Position numbers and translations under genes: made by a program. Shown here one piece after another: positions 34,574 through 45,882 of a DNA stretch of 64,000 nt. Each line of letters starts with the position of its first letter. Positions within the stretch are counted from its first letter, which is position 1. The notes under the pieces are model-generated. The model saw nothing but the letters and a program-made list of their open reading frames with translations, was not told where the DNA came from and made no database searches. This DNA comes from Blakeslea trispora (taxonomy: Eukaryota > Mucoromycota > Mucoromycetes > Mucorales > Choanephoraceae): positions 62,001-126,000 of the forward strand of contig JAIWNE010000084.1 of the NCBI GenBank assembly GCA_025331445.1, written 5' to 3'.

Positions 34574-35844
34574 ATGGATTCTGCTGTCTGGGAAGCTATC
34601 GTCAAGAGAAGTAAGGAAGAAAAGCACATGGAAGCAATATCAGACACTGACGCTCTGTGGTGTGTGAAGATCAACCAAGTAATTATTTGCATTGTATTTC
34701 TTTATGCATTTTATTTACAATTATTACTTAGGCTGTACGAACAAGCAACGACGATGCCAAGGAAGTTTTAAAGTCTTGGATGCGAAGCGATGACACTGAC
34801 GAAGCATGTCGCTATCAGGATGTCTACAGAAACATGTGAGTGGCAGACTACTGAAAAAGAGAAAAAAATAATAATAATCAATAGCATCCTTGATTTCTAC
34901 AATGATAGGCTGAAGGCATACAGTCCCTGTTACGATAAATGCAATGTCAATGAAGATACTTTTGTCAAAGACACCTTATTACCCCTCTTGGCTGCTTATT
35001 TCCCCAAACGATTCGACTATCTTCACGGAAGGGTAACTCAATAATCAACGGGGGGTTTGTTATTGATATCTAATCTTGTGAGTTGTAGAGCCTATGGAGC
35101 TGTGAGTGGCTCGAGCAGACGAAAGCGGCAAACCGACCCTAACGTACAAGCACACAAGGGGGATTTTAGCGTTTATACGTGCGACAATCATCTTAGTCAA
35201 CTAGTGTTCCTCGTGAAATGCAAGCCGCCTCGAGCAAGCCCCAGTGACGACTTTGTTAAAATGGCAAACTGGCTCAAGAATGGTGTGGGCCATTCGGCAC
35301 TGACGGTGTGTGGTCTTCTCTGCGAAAGTGGATACCAAAAAAAAGGGGGGCAGCGAAATAGTACCGAAAGATTCTCATGCGATTTTGTTCATTATAGGTA
35401 GCCGATGCAAAGTCTTTTCAATGGATCTCAAATACCATGGCATGTGCCGACTGATTGAGATCGGTACGTTTTACTTGCCTCGCGACCATAACGATTTGGA
35501 TGTCATGCTTGGTGCGTTTCAAGTCATAAACCAATGCCAGGTGAGATCACAATGATAGGGTAGAGATATGGATCATAACCTGTTATTCTAGAAAATTGTC
35601 ATGGAAGCAGCGAAAGTATGCAAGGAAACAATTCGACGAGACGGCAATGACGGCGACATGTGCCTGCCATCATTTGGCACCCCAATCCGACTCCCCCAAG
35701 ACCAGGTAAGTATCGAGCAAAATCTATATTATCCTTTTAACATCAAAATTTTAGATCATGGCCCTGCTGCAGAATGTGGATCCTGGGAGACTTGCTCGCG
35801 CTGCCCGAAAGCTTGACTTTTCAAAGTGTTTATTTTTTTCATGA
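34574..35844 (+). CDS. Nuclease-like (D...ExK type) protein, probably damaged
   Basis: Reconstructed exons: 34574-34678, 34732-34835, 34909-35032, about 35092-35283, about 35362-35540, about 35592-35706 and about 35755-35844. Conserved-looking blocks include TDALWCVKINQ, DEACRYQDVYRNMLKAYSPCY, LLPLLAAYFP, KGDFSVYTCDNHLSQLVFLV-KCKPPRASPSDDFVKMANWL, VFSMDLKYHGMCRLIEIGTF and a C-terminal SFGTPIRLPQDQIMALL. The GDFSVY...LVFLVxCKPP segment resembles the Asp-x(n)-Glu-x-Lys core of PD-(D/E)XK nucleases, with Lys where Glu is expected. The third intron cannot be spliced in frame by one base, so the copy may be a recent pseudogene. No characterised homologue is recognised. A lineage-specific, transposon-associated or effector-like gene is possible. 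Confidence 0.5.
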
Positions 35845-36357
35845 ATAAATTGCTAGTTCAAGCTTTTTTATTTATTTGAAAGATACTTTCATGAACCGAT
35901 CGTCGAGGGCGCATTCTCAGCCGTTATTTTCAGTACTTTCACTGAGCATCATCTATATTGTAAGAATGCAAAGATCTAAGGGTATCTTCCAGGTGATGAT
36001 GTCCATACGGTGGGTGGATGCGGCGGCATGCAGCAAGGAGCAATGAGTTGACTAGATGACGAATCTCAGCCAAATAAGTTTGATCGGATGACTGTTAGGC
36101 GAGCTAATGGGTATCCATGGGTGAAGCTACCGACAGCGGTTGCTCCTCTTGCATCCTTACAACCAACAAGCTATAAGCCAATCCGTTTGTAAACAAAAAA
36201 AAATAAGATTGATGCCTACTTTCATCGATTGAAAATGACTTGTCAATCTCTGAAGTTAAAAGAAAAAAATAGCAGCCATGCCAGCCCTTTTTCTTCTTTT
36301 CTGTATTCTTTGCCTATTACGACCTTATCATGTGCAAAAATGAAATAAAGGACATGA
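35845..36357. other. Spacer, no gene recognised
   Basis: AT-rich with no supported frame. It separates the nuclease-like gene from a minus-strand frame. Confidence 0.45.
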
Positions 36358-36780
36358 CTATCTAGTCGCTTTAGCTGTGAACCGGTCACTGGAGACGATG
36401 ATTGACAAAATGATCAGTTCAGCCAAGAGAGTACAGTTGATGGTGAAAGGTTTTGTTGGTCTTTCCACCAATGCAAAAGATTTACGGTGCTTCATCAAAA
36501 TCAACAAGAAGTTCTCGAGATGGTGGTAGACATTGGCCACAAGGTGAAAACGTACAGTCGATATGAAATCGTTTCGTGTGTTTTTTTTTCGGTTCATCTC
36601 GAATACTGTAGTACTCAACTGCCTTATTTGTTGATACGATGGCTCTTCCAAATCCATCAAGGTTTGGATGAGCGCTATTCGCTCCTCCCTTTTGTATTCA
36701 TTGACGCGTACAAGTTTTGGAGTTAAATTGTTCCTCTGTCCTCTCCTGGTTTGGACATCAAAGTCTCTCAATCGACGCAT
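36358..36780 (-). CDS. Hypothetical 140-residue frame, possibly part of an element
   Basis: ATG-led minus-strand frame, MRRLRDFDVQTRRGQRNN..., with a regular helical, Arg/Lys-rich first half (EERIALIQTLMDLEEPSYQQI) and a hydrophobic second half. The composition is protein-like. No family is recognised, and position next to transposase remnants suggests it is a piece of a mobile element or a truncated gene. Confidence 0.3.
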   Translation of the reverse strand: MRRLRDFDVQTRRGQRNNLTPKLVRVNEYKREERIALIQTLMDLEEPSYQQIRQLSTTVFEMNRKKNTRNDFISTVRFHLVANVYHHLENFLLILMKHRKSFALVERPTKPFTINCTLLAELIILSIIVSSDRFTAKATR

Positions 36781-36968
36781 TGAAAAAAAAAATGAAACAT
36801 TGGTGCTGTCCCACTTAATATTGTTGCTAAAAAAAAGTATCAGTCCCCATAGTCAGCCTAGTAGTTAACAAAGTGATGTGACCCAATTGAATTGTGTTAC
36901 TGAATAAACAGCTTCCATTCAATCCAAAAAAATCATCGGCCCATTTTCAGCAACTAGGCTCACTGTCA

Positions 36969-37361
36969 CTAAACTAACAATAAAAAGTACATTGGATTTC
37001 TATTGACGCAATCGACGATTCGAGAAGCAGAGTATCCAATAAATCCTTCGAGATCTTGGTTTTCTTTTACCTGCTGACAAGTTTCAATAATCCTACCAGA
37101 CAATGTTTCCGCATCCAAAAGTTTGTGTCGTCTGACTTTACCTTTGACAATCGCCCAAAATTGCTCAATAGAGTTGAGTTTTGGAGAATATGGAGGCAGA
37201 TAGGCACATTGGTATCGTCTTGAAACCACCAATTCTTCGATTGTCTTCAACGTATGAATTGGAGCATTGTCCATAACCAGATAGAAGCCTTTCATTTGAG
37301 AAAATTGATCCAAAATGTTCATTAGAGATCGTACTTTAAGGTCAAACCCAGGAAAATTCAT
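36969..37361 (-). pseudogene. 5'-truncated DDE_3-type transposase
   Basis: The C-terminal 130 residues of an IS630/Tc1-like DDE transposase. It shows YLVMDNAPIHTLKTIEEL with the second catalytic Asp, then CAYLPPYSPKLNSIEQFWAI with the third acidic residue (Glu), then a basic helix VKGKVRRHKL. Both visible catalytic residues are intact. The N-terminal DNA-binding part and the first catalytic Asp are absent upstream (no readable frame past 37361), so the copy cannot be active alone. Confidence 0.75.
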
Positions 37362-38329
37362 ATTAGCGCCGGGATTTTTGCCAAATCAATTCAGGAAAAA
37401 GCCAGCTCAATTACATGAAAATAAAAGTTCAAATCCGGGAAATCTACCTGGAAATACAAACGTACTGTTTCAAAGATCCTGAAATTCAGGAACAGAAAGG
37501 AAAGAACAATGGATTAGTCATGAAGAGAGAAAAGTGATTTTCAGTATATTGGTAACACGAGCAAAAACATTGATTTATATGCTTTACTAATATGCTAGCG
37601 TCTTTAACTCTTTCGTAATATACACACAACCTAGTGATACCTTTAACATATATATTTGTTTATTAATTGATAATATTCTTGGAAATTGCACAATATAAAC
37701 CTATTCTTTATTTTGGCACTGCCTATTATTCCTCTCAAAATTTAGGGAGTAAATATCCGACCAGATATGATAGTTTGCTTTCTCACTACACAAAGCAAAC
37801 AAAAGATAGTGAACGATGCTTCTATTAGATCTCAGTGAACACGTCTGTTGTTTTCCAAGCGGCTTCGCTGAGAAGAAACAATTCTTGCTCCCCCTTTTTT
37901 TAAAAAAAAAAAACTTTCTCCTTATTTTAAGTGTAGTGTGCGGATGCTATTGTTTTCATAAAGTTCATTTATATAAAGATAATAAAAAAGAAACTGAGAC
38001 AAAAAAAAGCCAAATCTTGAACTAATAAGATTACAGATGTGGTGTCTTGCTTGCTTGTCCTACATAAAGAAAAAGAATCGATTAATATGAAAATCAGCCA
38101 GTTACCCTTCAATTTCTCTCTTGTTCAATATCTCTTTCCAAGTGATTCAAAAAGAGATTCCAACCAAAGACGAATCATGTTTCATCCCACTCCGGTTTGG
38201 CTTTGCACAAAATGCAGTGATCAGAATTCAATAAAAATGATATCAGTCAAACCTGAAACTTTTTTGATGCGCTTTTTGTTACAAGCAATTTAAACTCAGC
38301 AAGAAGTCATCTCAATATCACTTTCTTCT
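37362..38329. other. Spacer between two transposase relics
   Basis: No gene. Short plus-strand frames at 37816-38025 and 38039-38293 show no family features. Confidence 0.45.
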
Positions 38330-39619
38330 TCTTGAAGCTCTTTCATACAACAATTTCTCAATTACTCTTCATAATGCTCCTTCGCTTTACCAACACAGTC
38401 TCTTCAATCGGATAGGAAACTTCTCTCAGGTATTGACTTTCAAATTTCTTCAAGTTTTGCCTTCAGCTTCACAGCAATTTCATTCAAGTCTGGATTGTAA
38501 ACCAAAAGAGTCTTAGCCATCGACTATACCTTTTCGATTGGTTGCAATTCTCAATGGTAAGGTGGTGTGGTGGCAATCCTGTGGCCATACCTACTAGCAA
38601 TCTCGTAACATGCACAGGTAGACTTGGCTTCTAGTTTTGTTAGCGAGGTCCTTCTTCATTTTCTTTGGATTGCCCTCCTCATCCAATTCCATGCATCTTT
38701 ACTGCATCAACCAATTCACAATCCTCTTCTTACTACCTCTGTTGGGAGTAGGGTTTAGTTTGCGCTTATGATATGATGCACCCTTCATATGAATGATACA
38801 GATACCATAAGGCAAGAGTGACTTACAAAGTCTCTCAAACAACTGCTCAAACTCTTCGGTAGCAAAGTGGCCATGATAGTCAGGATTGACCATTGACTGG
38901 TCACACAGTCACACTGTCTTTGATTACCCAAGCGTTAGCGCTTCTACCTTCGTTGAAAACAATAGATGTAGCAAGAATCACCATCATCTGTTTTCATCCA
39001 AGCTCATTGATTATACCCTTAACAGGAGCCCAAATCTTCTTGGCATGATAGTCAAGATGCCAACATGACTCATCAAGAAAAACCTCAGGCTTAATTGGTC
39101 TACACTTTCTCTTTATATTTTGTAGCCTTTCACTGACATATTTGTGTCGATATTCAACACTGGCATAAGAATCACGGTTGATGTTTCTGCGAATACCTTG
39201 TTTGTATCGCAACTTTAAGGTATGCATATCCCTCAAAAGAGTCTGCCTCGCTACATCGATATTGTGCTTGTCTTTCAAAGCTTTTTTAACAGTCTTCGCA
39301 GTGGCCGAAAGACCTTCTTTCGTTGAAGTCTTTGACAATACTCTTCACGGCTAAAATATAATCTTTCTCGAATTCATGAGGAGGGCGACCAATACGCTTC
39401 TTTTCGGAAGCTTTCGACTGAGAATTGCTTGTAAGAATTGCTTGCAATGCTAAGAATCTTAATAAAAGTCTCTTGGGTTTCTAGTCTCTTGCAATGGTCA
39501 TTTTTAAGTTTGTTTTCCTTGAATACATCGTACATTCGACTTAAAAGGATAAAAGTTTCGTTTGTGAATTCAGAAGAATCTAAGATGGGTTTTGGATAAA
39601 GTGTTTTATGAGAACTCAT
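38330..39619 (-). pseudogene. Full-length but decayed DDE transposase
   Basis: In order on the minus strand: an N-terminal piece from the ATG at 39619 (ETFILLSRMYDVFKENK), then after a frame shift GRPPHEFEKDYI and a DNA-binding part (TVKKALKDKHNIDVARQTLL). The first catalytic block is VFLDESCWHLDYHAKKIWAP. After a stop come PDYHGHFATEEFEQLFERL and IIHMKGASYHKRKLNP, and finally an ELQPIEKV segment near 38545 with flanking stops. First Asp and last Glu are readable. The middle catalytic position, Asp in IIHMDGASYH-type relatives, is Lys here. Several stops and shifts make it inactive. This organisation recalls large multicopy transposases in Mucoromycota genomes. Confidence 0.75.
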
Positions 39620-39722
39620 TTCTTAGCAGTGATGAGAGAGAAAAGAGTGCTTTTCAGACATAACGGTCACAATAAGAAAAAAAAGTTGATTTTTTGAGGC
39701 GAGACTTTTTGAATGTATCTTT

Positions 39723-40421
39723 AGATAAGGTATTAAGAAAGACTTTATTTTATTTGTTAAATATCATTGATCACTATGGTTACTTTGGAGTCAATCTAAA
39801 AAAAAAAAGAGGTTAGTAAATTTTGTCCACGAAAAAAAAAAGAAATGCTTTGTTGGTGAAAGCCCCTTAGCCCAAGAGACTCCCGTAAGGCATGCCAACC
39901 CTACAAGGAGAGAGAAGTAACCACACCCTTCTCTAGACACCAGAACCAGAGAGACACCAGAACCAGAGAGACACCAGAGAAGTACGGGGGCCAATTGGAC
40001 CCGCGTAAGCACGTATACATTGCAAAACCATCATCCAAATACTCGTCAGGCCAGATACTATACGCGACAACCGAGCGACAGAAAACCTACTTGCTGCTGG
40101 AACCTTGGGAGTCTTGATCACCTAGTGGAAAACCTACTTGCTGTTGGAACCTTGCGAGTCTTGATCACCTGGCGGCAAGCCCACTTGCAAGGGCGGATAA
40201 AGAGAGAAAGAAAAAAAAAAGAGGGGAAGCTTTACTGTTTTATATTTATTCATCTGAGTAAAATCGGAGTCTTCCCTCAATTTTTTTTTTTTTTTTTTTT
40301 GCATGAAAAAAATAGCAAAAAAAAAAGGGCGCGTCTTCTTTTGTCACATGTAAATCGCGCTACATTTTTGGATTTTGTTTAAAAGGGAAAACGCGCTTTT
40401 TTCACTCTTTTTTTCTACAAT
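39723..40421. repeat. Long inverted repeat, left copy (about 700 bp)
   Basis: Reverse complement of 45975-46674 with almost no differences; three overlapping frames in it translate identically in both copies. Inside are short tandem units (GAGACACCAGAACCA three times near 39935-39985; a 47-bp unit GAAAACCTACTTGCTG... twice near 40081-40175). Three CGCG-containing motifs lie within about 60 bp (40329-40395), and there is a 22-base T run. There is no clear protein function. Confidence 0.9.
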
Positions 40422-40484
40422 GATTTTTTTTTTAAAAAAAAATTCAAAAAAGATCCGGTGCTTTGGCTAACTGATTTTGCAAAC

Positions 40485-40579
40485 CGTAACACAACCTTAC
40501 TATGTGATTGTTGATCCTTTACACGTTTCTTCTTTTTCTTCTGAAGACAAAAAAAAAGGGTGATCGATTTCAATTGTTG
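40485..40579 (+). repeat. 95-bp direct repeat, copy 1
   Basis: CGTAACACAACCTTACTATG...CAATTGTTG, repeated with a few changes at 45787-45882 in the same orientation. Each copy lies at the inner side of one long inverted repeat. Confidence 0.85.
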
Positions 40580-43385
40580 AAGTCGGAAAGTGTCCCGAGA
40601 TTCCCATCATTGCTAAGAAACAAGTTGAGTTTGAAACGTTATCAACAAAAAAGAAAAAAGAAAAAAGAGGGGACCATTCACAAAATCATCCCTTTTAGTT
40701 TCTTTGAATTTATGTATAATCAATGAATGCTTGAGGGTATGGAAAGAGAAGGGAGAAGAGATGGCTATAGAAAAGCAATAAAGTAATGAAAGAACAATAG
40801 AAGTCTGTAAAGCAGTTAAACTTTGTTTGTTTGTTTTTGGCATGCACAAAAAGGTCTGCTAATTAGTTGCTTTATTTGGATGTTACAACAGAGTTTTTGG
40901 TGCAAAGCATGAGGGGGGGACAGTTGCCATATCAGGACGACACTACGAAGACTATTAGAGTCTTGTAATGCTCAATCATGGCTAATGAAGTGAGTCTAAA
41001 GCAATGAAAGGTATAGAGCATACTCGAATAAATGCTTTTTTTTTCACTACTCTATTTTCCCTTTCCTATTTCTTCTTGTTTGGATCATTCTGCTTGGTGC
41101 TGTCTGATTACTTTTTCCAAAAAAAAGATAAAAGACACACACTCCTAATAGGAGTTGATCATTTGTTTATTCATAATGCATTTCTTATGTCATTGTGAAA
41201 GCCTTTTTTTTTCTTACAAGATAAGAAATCCGAAAAGAGAGAGAGAAGAAAAATAGACTGGGTTACCGTCGGTGTCACAAACCCATATGCCTTGCAAAAG
41301 AATAGACTAACAGTCAATGTTACTAAAGCAGTGTTTCTTATGAAACAATCACCTTACTTGTTGCCTAAACAAGTCATTTGCTCATTTGAGGAGACAAACA
41401 AATCCATGGATCTCATTTCTATTCCTCGGTTAGAGTCACTTTAAGGCGAATGTTTATAAAGCATGAGAAATTGGTTACTTCTATTGTTATTGTTGTTCAT
41501 TCAAAAAGCTGTGTCAGGCTCGAATCAAGCAAAATTAAGCAAAAAGTAGACTGCGTATGATGACAACGGTAGCTATCATAACAAGCAGACACAGACACAC
41601 AATCAATGACACTCGATCGCGTAGTCACGAATTTATTAAATCTGAGGATGAGGAAAAAAAAATGCTGGAAATAAATCGGAGGATCAATTGGTTGACAGAT
41701 GGTCTTATTCAAAAATAACATAGTAGGTGATTAGCTTATTCATGACATTCGATAGACACTCGTATCCGTCTTTCTACAGAAAAAAGGCACATACATATAC
41801 TTATAAAAAAAAAAGAAGAAGCAGACCCAAACTATCTGCACTGATTTGCTTCCTTTCTTTCTTTCTTCTTTGTTCTCTTGCCTTTGGAAATACCACAAGT
41901 GTCACTGGCAATTCAAGAGGAGTTTAGCTGTCAAAACTAAAAAGAGGAGTAAAGTTCATGTTGGCATAAAAGACGTTTAAAAAGCCAGTTCTTGTATTTT
42001 GTCTTCTTTTGGTTGCATTACTTTTTTCTTTTATTTACATAGCATTGATTGAAACCATCTCACAGAAAAAGAATAGCTTGGAAGACCTTGATATCCCAGA
42101 GAGCTTCTATGAAGCAGTTAAAAGAGCCTTGTAAGCACAGTTTTATTAACTTGGAATCATAACAGCTTAACTGATCTTTATCACTATTACTGCAAATACT
42201 AGTCAAAGTAAGATCTATCTAATCAGTGATGAACAAAGAGGTGGGTAGAATCCTCAAAGTGTTCATGAATCTGAAAAAGAAAACCATGGTACTACTCTCT
42301 AGAAACATCCTTTTACTTTCTTAGCCAAGACAGTGCTAGAAGCAACATCAGAAAGAAAAATGAGTTAGCACAGTATATTAGAGGTGATGTTCTGCTAAAC
42401 ATGATTTAGTCTCCGTTGAACATCAATATCAGATTTCATACCATCTCGCTCATCACTGCTACTTTAAGCTTTAGAACCAAAGATTTTAACAAAAACGAAA
42501 GCAGTATAGACAAGCAAAGGACCTGTTAAAGCCAAAACACAGATTACACAACTTGAATAAAAAAAAGCTCTTTTTAAATGATAAAGTTGTATCATCTAAA
42601 AAAGAAAAAGAAAATGCCACAAAATAGGCAACGTGCCTCTAAGCTTAGAACTACAAAAAACAAAAAATTGTTTCATTTTTCGAGGTCCCAAATTTTATGC
42701 TTTTGGCATGAATCGATTATACAATCTGCCAATCTTTTTGGGGAGTTTCTTTTCTTTGAGAAGCGTAAATAAACCACAATTGAGAGCAAACCATCATCAA
42801 CTCTTTTAGTTTTTTTCTATCTTAACTTGTAAGTATCTTGAGGTGCTTTTACTTTTCTATCGGAGAGATATTTTGTTTCTATAAATTTTTTCAACTCCTG
42901 TGCTATTCTTCTGCCATCATCATGCTTGCTATAGGCTTCACTTGGTCATGACTTTTTTGTACTGCATTCTAGAAGACTAAAATAAAAGCACATTCTTTGT
43001 CTTTTCGGATCCTTTCTAATCACCCGATCCACTTTCTTTATACTTCTTTAGCCTTATATACCTTCTTATGGTTACACAAAGATTAAGATGGTCTCTTTGA
43101 CTCTAAGCCGCATGAATTTAATAGCTTACGCTCCTCTTTCTTCTCTTTTAGCCTGTCACCTTTATTTTACCATAATCCGAGTTTACCTTGAGAAACTGCA
43201 TTTGATCTTTACCTCTAAATCAACAATTAAAATCATCATCTTTACTATTTGCTCAGATTGTTTCACACAAATTACTCCTTCCTCCTGGCTACTATTTATG
43301 CATCAATTTCTTTGTTTAAATAATTAAATAACTACCCGCGTATTTTCTCTCTCTTCAAAAATCATTTTCACCAATAAGTATTTGT
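40580..43385. other. AT-rich interior between the inverted repeats
   Basis: Low-complexity AT-rich sequence with many A runs. The only coding-like piece is the remnant at 41958-42251. Other frames (40613-40849, 41497-41721, 43088-43327) are without features. Confidence 0.45.
41958..42251 (+). pseudogene. Remnant of a signal-anchored protein
   Basis: The frame from 41968 reads FKKPVLVFCLLLVALLFSFI (one membrane anchor after a basic start), then ETISQKKNSLEDLDIPESFY and EAVKRAL before a GTAAGC donor. After a possible 70-nt intron comes NTSQSKIYLISDEQRGG and a stop. There is no ATG: a stop codon precedes the anchor. A type II membrane protein, perhaps a glycosyltransferase (IYLISDE), is a guess from topology only. 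Confidence 0.3.
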
Positions 43386-44286
43386 ATGAGCAAGGATATT
43401 TACTGTATTGGCTACAGTTTGATTGAAGAATTCGCAGTACGAAAAAGTACATACAGAATGCTTGAACAAGAAGAAGTTTTTCTACCTCTGAAGCTGAATG
43501 AAGAGGACAGTGAAGTTTTCAGCCAGTTCGCGAAAGTAAGTTCTACTTATTCCTTGTTTCAATTAATTGTAGTCTCAAATATTTTATAGAACAATAAGTT
43601 TGTAGAAAACATTGCCAGTCCAGAGAAGAATAGTCTTGAGCTTGTGAAGATGCTGGCTTTTTTGCAAGGTATTTCTCTCTTAGTCCATCCTCAGAGTCTG
43701 TATTAACGTTTTTGTGTATAGAGATATATTCAAAAAGTTTCGCCCTGAAATTTAATCACGATTGATAGCCATTCTACGAGAAATAGACTTGAATGAACCA
43801 GGATATCATAGTATGCTTGGGAAGAAAAAGAGCTTTCTGGCTATGCCATACTGATTCTATCTGTTTCTTTTGTCTGTGATCTTTTCTCCCTTTTCTTTCT
43901 TCACTCTTGGGACAACATTTGCTCTGTACAAGGCAGTTATGATTATATTCCAGAAGCAAACAAAACCACGGTTCAGCAGTATAAAGCTGATGGGAGACTT
44001 TGCTATAAGAGTGATGAATGCCATCTCCTTGTGGTTGAGGCCAAATCCCCAACCCGTTCAGCTCCTTAAAGCACATGTGCTTGACATACACATGTGTGGA
44101 TTTGACATTGTTGTCTACTTCATGTGTTGTCAAGACATTAAGACAAAACAAGACGAAGACCAGGACAGATACTTGATGTTGGAAATAGAAAGATTTACCC
44201 TGCCAAGGTATAAGATGGACTTCAGCATGCTATCAAGAGTGTACTCGTCATGTATGAAGATAAAGGCAAATCGCAATAATCGTTAG
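43386..44286 (+). pseudogene. Broken member of nuclease-like protein family
   Basis: Exons 43386-43532 (MSKDIYCIGYSLIEEFAVRK...) and 43590-43669 (NNKFVENIASPEKNSLELVK) splice cleanly. A third segment is the 115-bp repeat and runs into stops. Further on, KTTVQQYKADGRLCYKSDE followed by CHLLVVEAKSPTR gives an Asp...Glu-x-Lys pattern like a PD-(D/E)XK nuclease core. A one-base shift follows, then YLMLEIERFTLPRYKMDF and a basic end. At least two stops and a frame shift break it. The family seems dispersed and lineage-specific; function unknown. Confidence 0.55.
43724..43838 (+). repeat. 115-bp direct repeat, copy 2
   Basis: Differs from 34238-34352 by two bases. It follows a TATAG acceptor-like end inside the broken nuclease-like gene. 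Confidence 0.9.
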
Positions 44287-45786
44287 CTATACAAAAATAA
44301 TCAACAGTTTATTGTCAAAAGCTTGCTGTAAAAGCCATCATGAAGAAAGAAGGCTATGTGAAATAAACGACTTGTTTTATCATCTTTAAATACAAATAAT
44401 CTTCTCTTGCTCTATAAACCAAAGAGAGCCATCAATTAAGTATCAACCATGAAGTCCGTCATGTAGAGAAACAAGTTTTTGAAATGAGTGAGTAAGCCTT
44501 TGTCAAGTCTAGCATTCACAATTCAGGGCCAGCAATCTCCTTTTAGAGAGATCACTGACTAGAACCACTGCAGCTAAAAAAGATAGCTTAGGACGTTTAA
44601 TTCATTGAAAATCTATAGACAGGCAATTGCATCCAAAGCCCATCCATTCATCCAAGACAAAGGCGATTGATTACTTGGAATGACTAAACATGTACGCTTC
44701 CTATGACAAGTGTTTGTTGAAAAAGAATATTCTAGAACACACCAAATAAATTCTGGATGCATACCAACACATAACACAAGAGGAGAGAGGAAACTTGACT
44801 ACTTGAAGGACCAGAGGAAGAGAAAGCACTTGACTGTTTGAGGAACCAAAAAAGGAGAAAGCACTTGACTACTTGACCAGGGAACAAAGAAAAATGAAAA
44901 AAAAATTGATTGGATCCTTGATTTTTTGCATGTTTCTTGTGTAGTCATAATAGAGGATCCCCCCCCCCCACTTTGACATCTTTTTACAAGATAAGCAAAT
45001 GCTACCTTCCCTACCAATGAAATATCTTCCTTTCCCTCTATCTCTCTCATGCAAACTCGGGTCATCTACTACATATGGCATCTGGGTCCGTAGTTTTCTT
45101 TACGTCAAAATGATGGTGTGGTCTGTGCAACGCTTTCAAAAGAATCGCATTATTGTCTCTTTTTCTTTCAAACAACATGCTATTCCATATAAAATAGTAA
45201 CAAAATAAAAGAGAATGAAATCCATCAAAAAGACTACATCTACCATCCTTTCTTTTTCTTTTTGAGGCCGAGTACATTAGCAATAGAAACAATAAACAAC
45301 AATGTAATTTATGCAGTATAACAGGATACTACGTAAATAAAAACACCAAAAAAAAAATTAAAAACAATCATGCAGACAGTACGCTCTCTCTTTTGTCCAT
45401 TGTCGTGTAACCTATGCAGATTTAACCAATTCTCTGTTCATTTAGACTATTGACTATTGAATGTAAAATATCAACCCTTTTGTTTATTGCTTTCCTTATA
45501 GAAAGAAAAAAAACACATAACTACAGTCAAACCAAATAATCCAGTACATATCTATACAACGAAAAGTAGAATAGTCGCATATTAAGCTAATTGGTGATAC
45601 TGTATATTTTGTCTATAAAGAAGGTCTCAAGCGTTTCAAGTTTTTTTTTCCGCGTAGTATCTAGGCCTCCCTAATTTTTTCTTTCATGTAAAACCTTATT
45701 TTAGGTTATTTTTCCTTCACTCGTACGATATCCTTGACATGACACAAAAGCAAACTCAGTGTGTATAATCATATTAAGCTTCAAAT
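44287..45786. other. Spacer with a 35-bp tandem repeat
   Basis: Mostly AT-rich. At 44794-44881 two 35-bp units and a partial third begin CTTGACTACTTGA or CTTGACTGTTTGA. A C run lies near 44958-44968. Short frames at 44799-45292 have no conserved features. Confidence 0.6.
44794..44881. repeat. 35-bp tandem repeat, 2.5 units
   Basis: Units start at 44794, 44829 and 44864 (CTTGACT...GAAAGCA). It is imperfect and purine-rich, with no coding meaning seen. Confidence 0.75.
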
Positions 45787-45882
45787 CGTAACACAACCTT
45801 ACTATGTGATTGTTGATCCTTTTCACGTTTCTTCTTTTTTCTTCTTCTAAAGAAAAAAAAAGAGTGACCGATTCAATTGTTG
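45787..45882 (+). repeat. 95-bp direct repeat, copy 2
   Basis: Matches 40485-40579. Its 3' end coincides with the start of the terminal inverted repeat of the element at 45882-46835, so it marks an insertion or recombination boundary. Confidence 0.85.

Noticed and set aside
37523..39660. Similar GAGAGAAAAG-containing sequences upstream of both minus-strand transposase relics
   Set aside because: Similarity is short and purine-rich; could be chance, so not called as terminal repeats.
40020..40382. 120-codon frame identical to one at 46014-46376
   Set aside because: The identity follows from the inverted repeat; the frame runs through A/T runs and tandem units and shows no protein character.
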